From contig CBDBFG010000002.1 in assembly GCA_965204765.1 (NCBI GenBank), forward strand, positions 81,482 through 145,481: a stretch of 64,000 nucleotides of DNA. Reading direction: 5' to 3'. Shown here piece by piece: positions 35,936 through 45,283 of the stretch. How positions within the stretch are numbered: the first letter of the stretch is position 1; each line of letters opens with the position of its first letter. This DNA is from CBDBFG01 sp965204765 (GTDB taxonomy: Bacteria; Pseudomonadota; Alphaproteobacteria; Caedimonadales; UBA9215). The notes under the pieces were generated by a model, which was not told where the DNA came from, made no database searches, and was given only the letters and a program-made list of their open reading frames with translations. The position numbers and the translations under genes were made by a program.

Positions 35936-35979
35936 AGAGAACATGTATATCTATATTACATCACTTAAACATGTTCTCT
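35936..35979. repeat. Inverted repeat after secreted protein gene
   Basis: Arms AGAGAACATGT and ACATGTTCTCT (11 bp, perfect) separated by 22 bp, 73 bp past the stop at 35863. It may be a terminator between the convergent genes ending at 35863 and 36122, though the loop is long and no T-run follows directly. Confidence 0.4.
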
Positions 35980-36121
35980 ACAATTTATATCACTATTCGT
36001 GATATTCTCTATGATCAATATCAACCCATCAATAATGAACTCACGCCACAACACAGAAAAAAATTAACATGATATCACCGTAAAGCGGTAATTTTGTATT
36101 GGTATTTCAATACGCAACACA

Positions 36122-39076
36122 CTAATGAGCATCATCCCAATTATCACCAACACCGTGATCTACAGTTAATGGAATTTTTAGATATGCAATTGATTGCATA
36201 ACATGTTTAATTTTGGGTATTATTTCATCAATCACTGATTCATGCACCTCAAAGATTAACTCATCATGCACTTGCAATAATAACCTTGCTTTTTCACCAA
36301 CCAAAAGCTTTGTATCAGCATAATAAGGCCCGTAAAAAAAATTTTCGTCATTATACTCTTGTCTAACACTATCGTTTTTTACAGGCATACCAAGCGATAC
36401 TCCCTCAGGCAATTTAATAGCACCTGTCTTACTTTTATTATTACTAAATAAATCTAATTGTTTACCTACCGTGACTTGCTCTACGTTTTTTGTTGTTATC
36501 TCACCAATATTATATTCCGCCAACAAACGTGGCATAGCATTCATAGCCTTCTTAATAATATCTGCTGACGATCCTTGCAGCGGAGCATTAATAGCTTGAC
36601 GTTCTGCAAAAGTTCTTTGTAAATAACTATTAGCATTTATATCTCGTATATAACATTTTCTTCCCCAAATAGTTTCAACATAACCATTTTTACGCGCAAA
36701 ATCCTTTTGCTCTTCCATATAATCCAGAATTCCTGGGTAATGTTGATTATATTTTAGGATATAATCTGATGCTTCCTGTTTAGAAATACCCAATTGCTTA
36801 CTCAGACCAAAGGCACTAATACCATAAATGATCCCAAAATTTATCGCCTTTGCAGCTCTTCTGGTATTATGATCAATATCATGTATAGATTTGCCAAAAA
36901 CTTCGGCTGCGGTTCTGGCATGAATATCTTCCTTATTTTTAAAACATTGGATTAATGAATCAATTTGCGCCATATGCGCTAACAAGCGTAGCTCTATTTG
37001 TGAATAATCCATAGAAACAAGCTTATAGTTCTTTTCCGCTATAAATGCCTTCCTAATTGCTCTACCATCACTAGTTTTAATTGGAATATTCTGCATATTG
37101 GGATCAGAAGAAGATAACCTACCCGTCAAAGTATTAAGACCATAACTAGTATGAATTCTATTGTGCGAATCAACCTCGTTACTTAAAGATTCAGTATAGG
37201 TACTATTTAATTTAGTATAGTGACGCCATGCTATTAACTGTTCAGCTATACTGTATCCCTGCTCTTTTAAAGATTCTAATACTTCAATACCTGTTGCATA
37301 AGTCCCTGATTTGTTTTTCTTAGGCTTGGGCAGATCTAATTTATCAAATAATACTTCACCTAATTGTTTAGGTGAGGCAATATTAAATTCCTCTCCAGAT
37401 AACTTATATATTTCGCTCGTAATTAATTTTAGTTTACTATTAAATTCGTTGTGTAGATGATCCAAGTGCTTAACATCAGTCCTGATACCTTTATGCTCCA
37501 TCAATGCTAATAATTTGATTAGAGGTAAATCAACATTCATATATATAGAGTGTGATTTGTTTTCCACCATCCTTTGCTGTAACACGTAATATATCCTAAG
37601 GGTATAATCGGCGTCCTCAGCTGCATACTGTGTTGCATCACCCAAATCAACTTCATTGAATTGCAACTGTTTATTGCCTGATTTTTTACTTACTTCCTCA
37701 AATTTTATCATTTCATGATTACAATAACGTAACGCCATTGCATCTAAACTATTACTTAAACGCAAACCATTAATGGTATAAGACATGACCATTGTATCTT
37801 CATAAGCATTAATCTCGATACCGTACTTGAGCATCACTCTCATGTCGTACTTGATATTTTGCCCAATAATTTTTGTTGATGAATCTTCTAAGACCACTTT
37901 CAATTCGCTCAAGGCATCATCAAAGTTAATTTGATCCCCTGTATCATGCGCTAACGGGACATAACATGCCAACCCTGGTTGCAACGCCAACGAAAAACCT
38001 ACCAATTCGGCGGTACTAGGATGAAGCGAAGTAGTCTCCGTATCAAAAGCCACTGTGTGTAGGTATTTTGCCCGCTCTAACCAAGATTTTAATTCATCTA
38101 TTGATTGTATGGTATAATAATTTTTTTCTACAGCATTTACTTTCTTAGCGACTATTTCACTTGTTTTACTTTCCAAAGGATTACTATCAGCAATATTTTG
38201 TCTATTAATTAAACCTCTTTTCTCAAAGCGCGAGATTAAATTACTAAATTCTTGCTCTTTCAGGAAATTATACAAAGAATTACTGTCTGGCTGCTCTAAC
38301 ACCAAATCATTCACATTTAGTGGCAGAGGCACTTCATCACATAAAGTAACTAGTTTTTTAGACACTATCGCATCATTACTGTGATTAATAAGTCTTTCTC
38401 TTCTCTTAGGTTGTGTAATTTCAGCAATATTATCTAATAAATCTTCCAAACTACCGTATTTTAGTATAAGTTCTGCTGCGGTTTTGACTCCTATTCCTGG
38501 CACACCTGGCACATTATCAGAACTATCTCCTGCTAATGCTTGCACATCAATTACCTGCTCTGGCTGCACACCAAATTTCTTTTCGACTTCTGCAAAATGA
38601 ATAAGACTATTTTTTATCGGATCAAGCATTTTAATATTATTGTTGATCAACTGCATTAAGTCCTTGTCTGAACTAACAATAATAACATTATATCCCAGTT
38701 CATCAGCTTGTTTAGCATAGGTTGCAATAATATCATCTGCTTCATACCCTTTCATCTCTACCGCTGGAATATTAAATGCTTTACAAGCTTGACGAATCAA
38801 ACCAAATTGCGGAATTAAATCTTCCGGAGTTTCAGCGCGGTTGGCTTTATAGGCTGGATATATATCATGGCGATAATTTTGCCTAGCGCTATCAAATATT
38901 ACGGCAATTTTACTAATATGATTTTGATCCAGCAATTTTAACATTATATTACAAAAACCTAATACAGCGCCAACGGGAGTACCATCTTCTCGCGTTAATG
39001 GAGGCAAAGCGTGATAGGCTCTAAAAATAAACCCTGATCCATCTATTAGATATATATTTTTCTCTAGATTACTCAT
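36122..39076 (-). CDS. polA: DNA polymerase I
   Basis: At 984 residues this is longer than the usual 850-930. It has the 5'-3' exonuclease domain (LIDGSGFIFRAYHAL, ADDIIATYAK, SSDKDLMQL, GIGVKTA), a 3'-5' exonuclease domain with the DTETT motif in VAFDTETTSLHPS, and the A-family polymerase. Polymerase motifs are MDYSQIELRLLAH (motif A), RRAAKAINFGIIYGIS (O-helix) and LLQVHDELIFEVH (motif C). Between the O-helix region and motif C lies an extra stretch of roughly 75 residues (from EITTKNVEQVTVG to YYADTKLLVGEKA). All catalytic residues are intact. It fills gaps during repair and Okazaki maturation. Confidence 0.95.
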   Translation of the reverse strand: MSNLEKNIYLIDGSGFIFRAYHALPPLTREDGTPVGAVLGFCNIMLKLLDQNHISKIAVIFDSARQNYRHDIYPAYKANRAETPEDLIPQFGLIRQACKAFNIPAVEMKGYEADDIIATYAKQADELGYNVIIVSSDKDLMQLINNNIKMLDPIKNSLIHFAEVEKKFGVQPEQVIDVQALAGDSSDNVPGVPGIGVKTAAELILKYGSLEDLLDNIAEITQPKRRERLINHSNDAIVSKKLVTLCDEVPLPLNVNDLVLEQPDSNSLYNFLKEQEFSNLISRFEKRGLINRQNIADSNPLESKTSEIVAKKVNAVEKNYYTIQSIDELKSWLERAKYLHTVAFDTETTSLHPSTAELVGFSLALQPGLACYVPLAHDTGDQINFDDALSELKVVLEDSSTKIIGQNIKYDMRVMLKYGIEINAYEDTMVMSYTINGLRLSNSLDAMALRYCNHEMIKFEEVSKKSGNKQLQFNEVDLGDATQYAAEDADYTLRIYYVLQQRMVENKSHSIYMNVDLPLIKLLALMEHKGIRTDVKHLDHLHNEFNSKLKLITSEIYKLSGEEFNIASPKQLGEVLFDKLDLPKPKKNKSGTYATGIEVLESLKEQGYSIAEQLIAWRHYTKLNSTYTESLSNEVDSHNRIHTSYGLNTLTGRLSSSDPNMQNIPIKTSDGRAIRKAFIAEKNYKLVSMDYSQIELRLLAHMAQIDSLIQCFKNKEDIHARTAAEVFGKSIHDIDHNTRRAAKAINFGIIYGISAFGLSKQLGISKQEASDYILKYNQHYPGILDYMEEQKDFARKNGYVETIWGRKCYIRDINANSYLQRTFAERQAINAPLQGSSADIIKKAMNAMPRLLAEYNIGEITTKNVEQVTVGKQLDLFSNNKSKTGAIKLPEGVSLGMPVKNDSVRQEYNDENFFYGPYYADTKLLVGEKARLLLQVHDELIFEVHESVIDEIIPKIKHVMQSIAYLKIPLTVDHGVGDNWDDAH

Positions 39077-39139
39077 AATATTGATTTCACAAACTTTTTT
39101 ATTAATGTAGTATGTTACTGGCAGTATATAAATAGAAAA

Positions 39140-39694
39140 ATGTTTGAAAGTGATAAATCAGTACCGTTATGCATTGACCTTGATGGCACTTTGGTCAAAG
39201 AAGATACATCTATCCTACTCCTGCGCAAATTTATTAAACAAAACCCATTTAATATCTTTAAAGTATTATTTTGGTTTGTTAGTAGCTTTAATAATGCACA
39301 TGTAAAGGCAAAACTAGCCAATAACTGTACTCTAGACATTACAAAACTTACTTTTTCTTCATTGATAAAAAATTTAATTAATCAAGCTGCACAACAGGAA
39401 CGTAAAATTTATCTTGTAACTGGCTCTAATCAAATCATTGCAAAACAAATTACCAAGGAAATAAAAGAATTTACTAGCTATTTTGCTAGTGACGACAAAA
39501 TAAACCTTGTTGGTAATACAAAAGCAAGCAATTTAAATATAAAAATAGGCAAAAATGAATATATTTATGCCGGCAATAGCAAGCAAGACATACCTGTTTG
39601 GGACAATTCTTTTGGAGTAATAGTGTCACCATTTGCCTCAAAAAAAATTGTACAATTCGCACGAAAAAAGTATAAAAACATCATTATTCTATAG
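39140..39694 (+). CDS. HAD-superfamily phosphatase-like protein
   Basis: The 184-residue product has HAD motif I as CIDLDGTLV (Asp13, Asp15), motif II in YLVTGS, and a motif IV-like YAGNSKQDIPVWD. It resembles the HAD domain fused to UbiA prenyltransferases in other bacteria, but here it stands alone without transmembrane helices. A role in polyprenyl phosphate or small-molecule dephosphorylation is possible but not shown. It is divergent from polA, 63 bp away, so the two promoters face each other. Confidence 0.75.
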   Translation: MFESDKSVPLCIDLDGTLVKEDTSILLLRKFIKQNPFNIFKVLFWFVSSFNNAHVKAKLANNCTLDITKLTFSSLIKNLINQAAQQERKIYLVTGSNQIIAKQITKEIKEFTSYFASDDKINLVGNTKASNLNIKIGKNEYIYAGNSKQDIPVWDNSFGVIVSPFASKKIVQFARKKYKNIIIL

Positions 39695-39893
39695 CGTAGC
39701 TTAAAATATTTTGTCCATTTTAAAATTGACATCATGACTAAACGAGTTAATCACATACACAGACAAATATTAAGATCTAAGACCGGTATTGAAAAACAAA
39801 ATTGCTTATAAAACACATGGCCATCAAAAAATACACAACAGACAAGGACTGCATAATCAATGCAAAAACATACCGCTATTTTTACCTAAGTAA

Positions 39894-41075
39894 TTAAAGC
39901 TTTTCTAACAAAGCAAAATCATCATCACCTAGGCTATCAATAATATCGCTATCTTCTATAAATTGCATTATGTCCCCTTCTTTAAATTTTGCATCGGACA
40001 ATTTTTTAAAGAACTTACCTCTGAACTTCTTATCTTTATCTAGCTTGCCTATTAATGAATTCTTTGGAGAAGTTTTTTGAATAAAACTTTCTATCTCCAT
40101 TAAGCCTTCTATTTTATTGTCTAAAACCTTCTTAAATCCTTTTAGGCCATTTTCTGCATCTGCTAAAGATTTACGCTTATCCTTAATATCATTCAACTTG
40201 CTGTTTACTTCTTTATCACCAGCATCCAAATCCTTCAGTAAACCTTTAACTTTCTTTATAAATTTGAACTTTTTTAATAGCGACTTACTACGCTTAATAT
40301 CGTATTGCGTTTGTTGCAAAAATTTCTCTACCCCGCGTAACAGCACTCTACCTTCTGCAACCAAGTCATACCCTTCATTCATCAATGTTGATAGTTTGTC
40401 TGCATTCTGCCTTACTACTAACATTAATCCACTTTCGCTGTTGGACAAATCTCTCATAAATTTATTAGATATATTGTTTTGCTCTTTTTCTAATTTCTTT
40501 TGAAATTTTTTCATCTTTTCTTCGTACGCCTTACCTCTGCTTTCCCAATAATTACTGCTCTCTTCTATTTTCTTTAAGCGATCTATCGAACCTAATCGAC
40601 CAGCTAACTTAGTTTGATTATAATTAGTCTTTGGTCCTGTATATCTCTCTCGGTAGCTGTTATTTATCAGCCAATTATTTAGATCGTTATTGCTAACACA
40701 ATGAATCTTGGCGTTACATTTATCACCGCGTTTACCATGTATTTGTACAACCGTAACTTTCCTATCACAGCTTTTACGCTTTAACCTTATGTGACAGTAT
40801 TTTTTGTGTTTTATCTTACCTTTTTTGGCCTTTGTTACTTTATCAATATTGATTTTAATTTTACCCCATCTCTTTTTATAACCCCATACTTCTGCAGGTT
40901 TATGACGACCATCAAAACTATTAGTACTTGACCACACATGTTCTGGCATTTTTTCATCAAAAGCTTTTGAGGGCACCACCACAATATTAGTTTTCTTACT
41001 GCCCGTAAATTCGGCACAAGCAGCATTAACCATCACTAGCAATGATAGTGTTTTGACAATATTGATTTTGAACAT
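39894..41075 (-). CDS. Secreted W-G-F/Y-K-K family protein with coiled coil
   Basis: The ATG at 41075 is preferred over an in-frame GTG at 41087, because MFKINIVKTL starts a normal signal peptide and mirrors the paralog's MFKKIPVILS. The product is 393 residues. The N-terminal domain has EVWGYKKRWGKIKI (62-75) and four cysteines (94, 103, 120, 126). A long Lys/Glu-rich coiled coil runs from about 170 to 330, followed by an acidic end (FIEDSDIIDSLGDDDFALLEKL). The paired Cys domain matches the gene at 35108. Function is unknown. A coiled-coil exported protein could be a surface fibre or a host-interacting factor. A CtrA-type box lies upstream. Confidence 0.72.
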   Translation of the reverse strand: MFKINIVKTLSLLVMVNAACAEFTGSKKTNIVVVPSKAFDEKMPEHVWSSTNSFDGRHKPAEVWGYKKRWGKIKINIDKVTKAKKGKIKHKKYCHIRLKRKSCDRKVTVVQIHGKRGDKCNAKIHCVSNNDLNNWLINNSYRERYTGPKTNYNQTKLAGRLGSIDRLKKIEESSNYWESRGKAYEEKMKKFQKKLEKEQNNISNKFMRDLSNSESGLMLVVRQNADKLSTLMNEGYDLVAEGRVLLRGVEKFLQQTQYDIKRSKSLLKKFKFIKKVKGLLKDLDAGDKEVNSKLNDIKDKRKSLADAENGLKGFKKVLDNKIEGLMEIESFIQKTSPKNSLIGKLDKDKKFRGKFFKKLSDAKFKEGDIMQFIEDSDIIDSLGDDDFALLEKL

Positions 41076-41122
41076 AGCTTTTATCACAATCTGTTATATT
41101 GGTTTATTATCAAATATAAAAA

Positions 41123-41137
41123 TTAATAATATATTAA
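41123..41137 (-). promoter_or_regulatory. Candidate CtrA box upstream of coiled-coil secreted gene
   Basis: TTAATAATATATTAA is a perfect TTAA-N7-TTAA site ending 47 bp before the ATG at 41075. On the coding strand GATAAT follows 11 bases after the box. The all-AT spacer makes a chance match more likely than at ctrA. Confidence 0.5.
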
Positions 41138-41245
41138 GATAAATTATTCTAAAAAACCACCTATTACATTAATATCGCTAGGTATACATTACTTTTATTA
41201 CTTATAATTTTTACCTGGAATACTACCCACATCAAAAAGGTAAAC

Positions 41246-41322
41246 GGCAAAAGGCAAAAGGCAAAAGGCAAAAGGCAAAAGGCAAAAGGCAAAAGGCAAA
41301 AGGCAAAAGGCAAAAGGCAAAA
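41246..41322. repeat. 7-bp tandem repeat (GGCAAAA) x 11
   Basis: Eleven perfect head-to-tail copies, with a degenerate copy (GGTAAAC) just before. It lies 80 bp upstream of nusB and 170 bp upstream of the leftward secreted gene. The unit is not a multiple of three, so copy changes would alter promoter spacing rather than a reading frame. Confidence 0.97.
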
Positions 41323-41401
41323 ATATTATGCGCCACATATTTACCTATTGCATTATTGATATTTTTTATATACTTTCGCCTATTATAAACATTTCACAGC
41401 C

Positions 41402-41869
41402 ATGAGTACCGAAAATACTACTGCTACCACTAAACGAGGCACACGTTTTCAACGTCACCGTGTTGCTAGAATAATGGCTATTCAAGCTATTTACGAAGCC
41501 AATCATAGCAAACAAGATTACCAAATCATAACAGACAGGTTTTTAACCTATAACTTTTATAACCATACCCACCCTGTTGTACCAGAAAAAGAATTATTTA
41601 TTCATGTTCTAAACGCTCTTGAAGCAAATAAAGCAAGCATAGAACTGGTAATAACAAACTCTACCGTGCAAGGATGGCAATTAAAAGATATTGATCCAAT
41701 AGTTATCTCTATTCTACAAGCTGCACTAGCAGAGTTAAAACAACATTATAACCAAACTGCAGTTTCTATTATTATTAGTGAATATATCGAAATATGTAAG
41801 GGCTTCTGCGAAACTAAGGAAGCAAATTACGTACATAAAGTACTAGATAATTATATTGCAAGCCTATAA
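41402..41869 (+). CDS. nusB: Transcription antitermination factor NusB
   Basis: NusB binds boxA of rRNA leaders with NusE (S10) to prevent early termination. The 155-residue helical protein has the family N-terminal arginine-rich RHRVARIMAIQAIYEAN, a central EKELFIHVLNAL, and the C-terminal KDIDPIVISILQAALAEL and VSIIISEYIEICKGFC...NYVHKVLDNY motifs. A basic Thr-rich lead of about 15 residues precedes the domain. It stands alone upstream of proS; ribH, its usual partner, is not nearby. Confidence 0.92.
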   Translation: MSTENTTATTKRGTRFQRHRVARIMAIQAIYEANHSKQDYQIITDRFLTYNFYNHTHPVVPEKELFIHVLNALEANKASIELVITNSTVQGWQLKDIDPIVISILQAALAELKQHYNQTAVSIIISEYIEICKGFCETKEANYVHKVLDNYIASL

Positions 41870-41978
41870 TTACACCTATTATACTTTTTTATCTTTAAAA
41901 CTAGCATACAGTTAGAAAAATACAGTAGAAAATAAAGCAAAAATGCTATAGTTTTACTACAACATTTATGGACATAAC

Positions 41979-43289
41979 ATGCGCAGAACATCCTGTTTTC
42001 TACCGACATTAAAAGAGAATCCTAAAGAAGCACAAATATCTTCTCATCGTTTAATGTTACGTGCCGGCATGATTAATCAATCCAGCGCAGGAATATATTC
42101 ATGGTTACCAATTGGCAATTTAGTGTTACAAAACATCGCCAATATTGTTAGACAAGAACTAAATAACATAGGCGCACAAGAAATCATTATTCCAACCATA
42201 CAGTCTTCTGATCTATGGCTTGAAAGTAATCGATATGAATCTTATGGCAAAGAAATGCTGACTATACAAGATCGTCATAATCGTGATCTACTATACACTC
42301 CTACTGCCGAAGAAGCTGTTAATAATCTAGCCCGTCAATATATGAAAAGTTATAAAGATTTACCGTGTATAATGTATCAAATTAACTGGAAATTTCGTGA
42401 TGAAATCAGGCCAAGATTTGGAATAATGCGTGGCCGCGAGTTTTTAATGAAAGACGCATATTCTTTAGACATAGATGAACCTAATGCTCGTCAAACCTAT
42501 TACAAGATGTTGCACACATATGTTAAAATCTTTCATCGCATGGGGCTAACAGCAATACCTCTGCGCGCGGAAACTGGACCAATTGGCGGTGATTTGAGCC
42601 ATGAATTTCATATTTTATCAAAAACTGGTGAAAGTGGCTTATATTATGATAGTAAATTAGAAGAAATTATAGAAAATCCAAACAAGCAGCTGGATATTGA
42701 TAAGTTATTAAGTTTGTATGCCTCAACAGAGGACTTACATGATGAAAATAATCCCCTAGCACAATCCTGTCAGGTACTAAAACAAGCCAGAGGTATAGAA
42801 ATTGGACATATATTCTATTATGGCACCAAATACTCTGATGCATTAAATATTTCTCTTGCAGGAAAAAATAACGATAAAGTCATTCCTCATGGCGGCTGTT
42901 ATGGCATAGGAGTATCACGCCTGGTAGGCGCAATAATAGAAGCCAACCACGACGAAAATGGCATTATATGGCCACATAACATTAGTCCTTTTAAGATTGG
43001 AATGATTAATATTAAACAACAAGACGAAGAAAGTACAAAAATTTGTGAAGAGCTATATAGTAAACTGACCAACAATGATATTAGTGTACTGTATGATGAT
43101 CGACATGAAAGATCAGGCGTCAAATTTGCAGAAATGGATTTAATTGGCGTACCATGGCAAATAAAAGTAGGACCAAAAGGAGTTAGTGATAACACCGTAG
43201 AACTTAAAAATCGCCGTACAAATGAGACCCAAACCCTAAGTATAGGAAAAGTGATGGATACAATAAATAAAATATTCCAATACAAATAA
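41979..43289 (+). CDS. proS: Prolyl-tRNA synthetase (short alphaproteobacterial form)
   Basis: A class II synthetase of 436 residues with motif 1 GIYSWLPIG, motif 2 INWKFRDEIRPRFGIMRGREFLMKDAYSLD and motif 3 YGIGVSRLVGAIIEA. The roughly 180-residue editing insertion domain of the E. coli enzyme is absent, as in other alphaproteobacteria. A C-terminal HGTP anticodon-binding domain follows. It heads the proS-lolC-lolD run (11 bp to lolC). Confidence 0.96.
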   Translation: MRRTSCFLPTLKENPKEAQISSHRLMLRAGMINQSSAGIYSWLPIGNLVLQNIANIVRQELNNIGAQEIIIPTIQSSDLWLESNRYESYGKEMLTIQDRHNRDLLYTPTAEEAVNNLARQYMKSYKDLPCIMYQINWKFRDEIRPRFGIMRGREFLMKDAYSLDIDEPNARQTYYKMLHTYVKIFHRMGLTAIPLRAETGPIGGDLSHEFHILSKTGESGLYYDSKLEEIIENPNKQLDIDKLLSLYASTEDLHDENNPLAQSCQVLKQARGIEIGHIFYYGTKYSDALNISLAGKNNDKVIPHGGCYGIGVSRLVGAIIEANHDENGIIWPHNISPFKIGMINIKQQDEESTKICEELYSKLTNNDISVLYDDRHERSGVKFAEMDLIGVPWQIKVGPKGVSDNTVELKNRRTNETQTLSIGKVMDTINKIFQYK

Positions 43290-43300
43290 ATAGCAAATAT

Positions 43301-44545
43301 ATGTTTTTCTCACGATTTGAACGAACTATAGCACTACGTTATCTTAGCCCCGCCAAAAAAGAAGGGGCTATTTCCCTTATTGCCTTCTTTTCTTTTATAG
43401 GTATTAGCCTGGGAGTGGCTGCACTAATAATCGTCATGTCCGTCATGAATGGCTTTCGACAAGAGTTATTAAATAGCATACTAGGCTTTAAAGGTCATAT
43501 ATGCTTTTATTCTAAAACAGGCAGCGGTATCGACAAGCACAATGACATTACCGCTGCACTAAACAAGATAAATCTTGTAAAATCCAGCACACCTTTAATT
43601 GAAGAACAATCTATAATTGCAATTAATTCAAGATATACCGGCGCACTGATTAATGGCATAAGCAAAGAAAGTTTGCAAAACAAGTCTATCATTGCCAATA
43701 ATATAATCCAAGGCAGTATCCATAATTTTCAAGGTGCTAAAGCAATTATTGGATATAAAATGGCTATAAACAACGGATTAAAAATTGGGGACACCATCTC
43801 TATAATATCACCTAATGGAATTAATAGTGCATTTGGTACTGTGCCTAAAATACGCCCTCTGGTAATAGCGGCTATTTTTAAAGTCGGTATGAATGATTAT
43901 GATAAGGGAGTAGCGTTTATTCCATTGGATCAAGCACAAAGTTTTTTTAACTACAAAAAGACAGTAAACAGCATAGAAATATTTTCTCATAATCCAGAGC
44001 AAATTTATAAATTAAAAAAAATATTATTGCAAAAATTTCACCAATTCAGAATTATTGATTGGCAACAGGCCAACAGCGTATTTTTTAACTCACTAAAGAT
44101 AGAAAAGAATGTAATGTTTATAATTTTAACCTTAATTATATTAGTTGCAGCTTTGAATATAATTTCTTCCCTGGTCATGCTGGTCAAAGATAAAGCAAAA
44201 AATATCGCTATTTTGCGCACTATGGGTGCTAATAGAAATTCTATTATTAAAATATTTTTTCTTACTGGCTTTATCATTGGTACCACTGGAATAATTGTTG
44301 GGTTACTGTTTGGTCTGTTGTTTGTTTATAACATCGAAACAATAAGGCAATACCTAGAATCATTTTCCGGTGCCACATTATTTAGTGATGAAATATATTT
44401 CTTATCTCAATTACCGGCAAAAGTAGATACAATGGAAGTAACAGCAATCATTACAATTTCCATATTGCTAGTGTTTATCTCATCAATAATTCCGGCTTGG
44501 CGTGCAGCTAAACTTAATCCAGTTGAGGTTTTGCGCTATGAATAA
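43301..44545 (+). CDS. lolC: Lipoprotein-releasing ABC permease LolC/LolE
   Basis: The 414-residue permease of the LolCDE system extracts outer-membrane lipoproteins from the inner membrane. It has an N-terminal helix (about 22-48, ISLIAFFSFIGISLGVAAL), a large periplasmic domain, and three C-terminal helices (about 265-288, 318-345, 378-398). The closing PAWRAAKLNPVEVLRYE is typical. A single permease gene serves in alphaproteobacteria, probably as a homodimer (LolF type). Its stop overlaps the lolD start by 8 bp. Confidence 0.93.
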   Translation: MFFSRFERTIALRYLSPAKKEGAISLIAFFSFIGISLGVAALIIVMSVMNGFRQELLNSILGFKGHICFYSKTGSGIDKHNDITAALNKINLVKSSTPLIEEQSIIAINSRYTGALINGISKESLQNKSIIANNIIQGSIHNFQGAKAIIGYKMAINNGLKIGDTISIISPNGINSAFGTVPKIRPLVIAAIFKVGMNDYDKGVAFIPLDQAQSFFNYKKTVNSIEIFSHNPEQIYKLKKILLQKFHQFRIIDWQQANSVFFNSLKIEKNVMFIILTLIILVAALNIISSLVMLVKDKAKNIAILRTMGANRNSIIKIFFLTGFIIGTTGIIVGLLFGLLFVYNIETIRQYLESFSGATLFSDEIYFLSQLPAKVDTMEVTAIITISILLVFISSIIPAWRAAKLNPVEVLRYE

Positions 44546-45218
44546 ACAATCAATCGCAAGAGTATACCAGCTGCATAAATCATTTACACAAGGTAGTAAA
44601 AAATTAAAGATACTCAATGGAGTAAATATAGAGTTATTTAGCGGTGAAATAGTAGCCTTACTTGGCAGTTCAGGCTCAGGAAAATCTACTTTACTACAGC
44701 TAATAGGGCTACTTGATTCTTTTGATAAGGGAGAAATTATTATTAATTTGCAACAAACCTCTTTATTATCTTCTATACAAAGGAATCAATTAAGGCAAAC
44801 TACACTAGGTTTTGTTTATCAATTTCATCATCTGTTACCAGAATTTACTGTGCTAGAAAATGTTATGATGCCACTGTTGATTGCTGGAGAAAACAGTAAT
44901 ATAGCCTCTACTAAAGCGCTAGAAATCCTTGCGACTATGAATATGAGTAAAAGATCAAACCACCGCCCATCACAATTATCAGGTGGTGAACAACAAAGAG
45001 TAGCGATTGCCAGAGCAATGATAAATAATCCTCAAATATTATTGGCTGATGAACCAACTGGTAATCTAGACACAAAGAATGCTGAAATAGTATTCAATGA
45101 AATGTTGAAAATGGTTAAAACACATAATACCACGGCATTAATTGCTACCCATGATTTAAATCTTGCAAAAAAAGCAGATCGAACTATAGTGTTGGACCAA
45201 GGTATAATAATTACTTGA
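44538..45218 (+). CDS. lolD: Lipoprotein-releasing ABC ATPase LolD
   Basis: LolD powers lipoprotein release with LolC. The ATG at 44538, overlapping the lolC stop, gives 226 residues, the family length; an upstream in-frame start would lie deep inside lolC. Walker A is LGSSGSGKSTLL, the Q-loop is FVYQFHHLLPEFT, the signature is LSGGEQQRVAIARA and Walker B is ILLADEPTGNLD. The LLPEFT segment is typical of LolD. The secretin lipoprotein and RlpA in this window are likely substrates. Confidence 0.95.
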   Translation: MNKQSIARVYQLHKSFTQGSKKLKILNGVNIELFSGEIVALLGSSGSGKSTLLQLIGLLDSFDKGEIIINLQQTSLLSSIQRNQLRQTTLGFVYQFHHLLPEFTVLENVMMPLLIAGENSNIASTKALEILATMNMSKRSNHRPSQLSGGEQQRVAIARAMINNPQILLADEPTGNLDTKNAEIVFNEMLKMVKTHNTTALIATHDLNLAKKADRTIVLDQGIIIT

Positions 45219-45283
45219 TTTACTTTTAGTAAGTTTTAATGTATCAAACAGCAATATTAAGACAAAAAGGCAAAATATAATTC

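Larger units (their letters stand above)
41088..41401. other. Divergent gap: CtrA box and 7-bp repeat array
   Basis: It holds the CtrA-type box (41123-41137) near the leftward secreted gene and an 11-copy tandem repeat (41246-41322) near nusB. No gene or RNA is seen. Confidence 0.6.

Noticed and set aside
41246..41322. CRISPR-like array
   Set aside because: The units are 7 bp, contiguous and without spacers; it is a simple tandem repeat. The same holds for 55166-55327.
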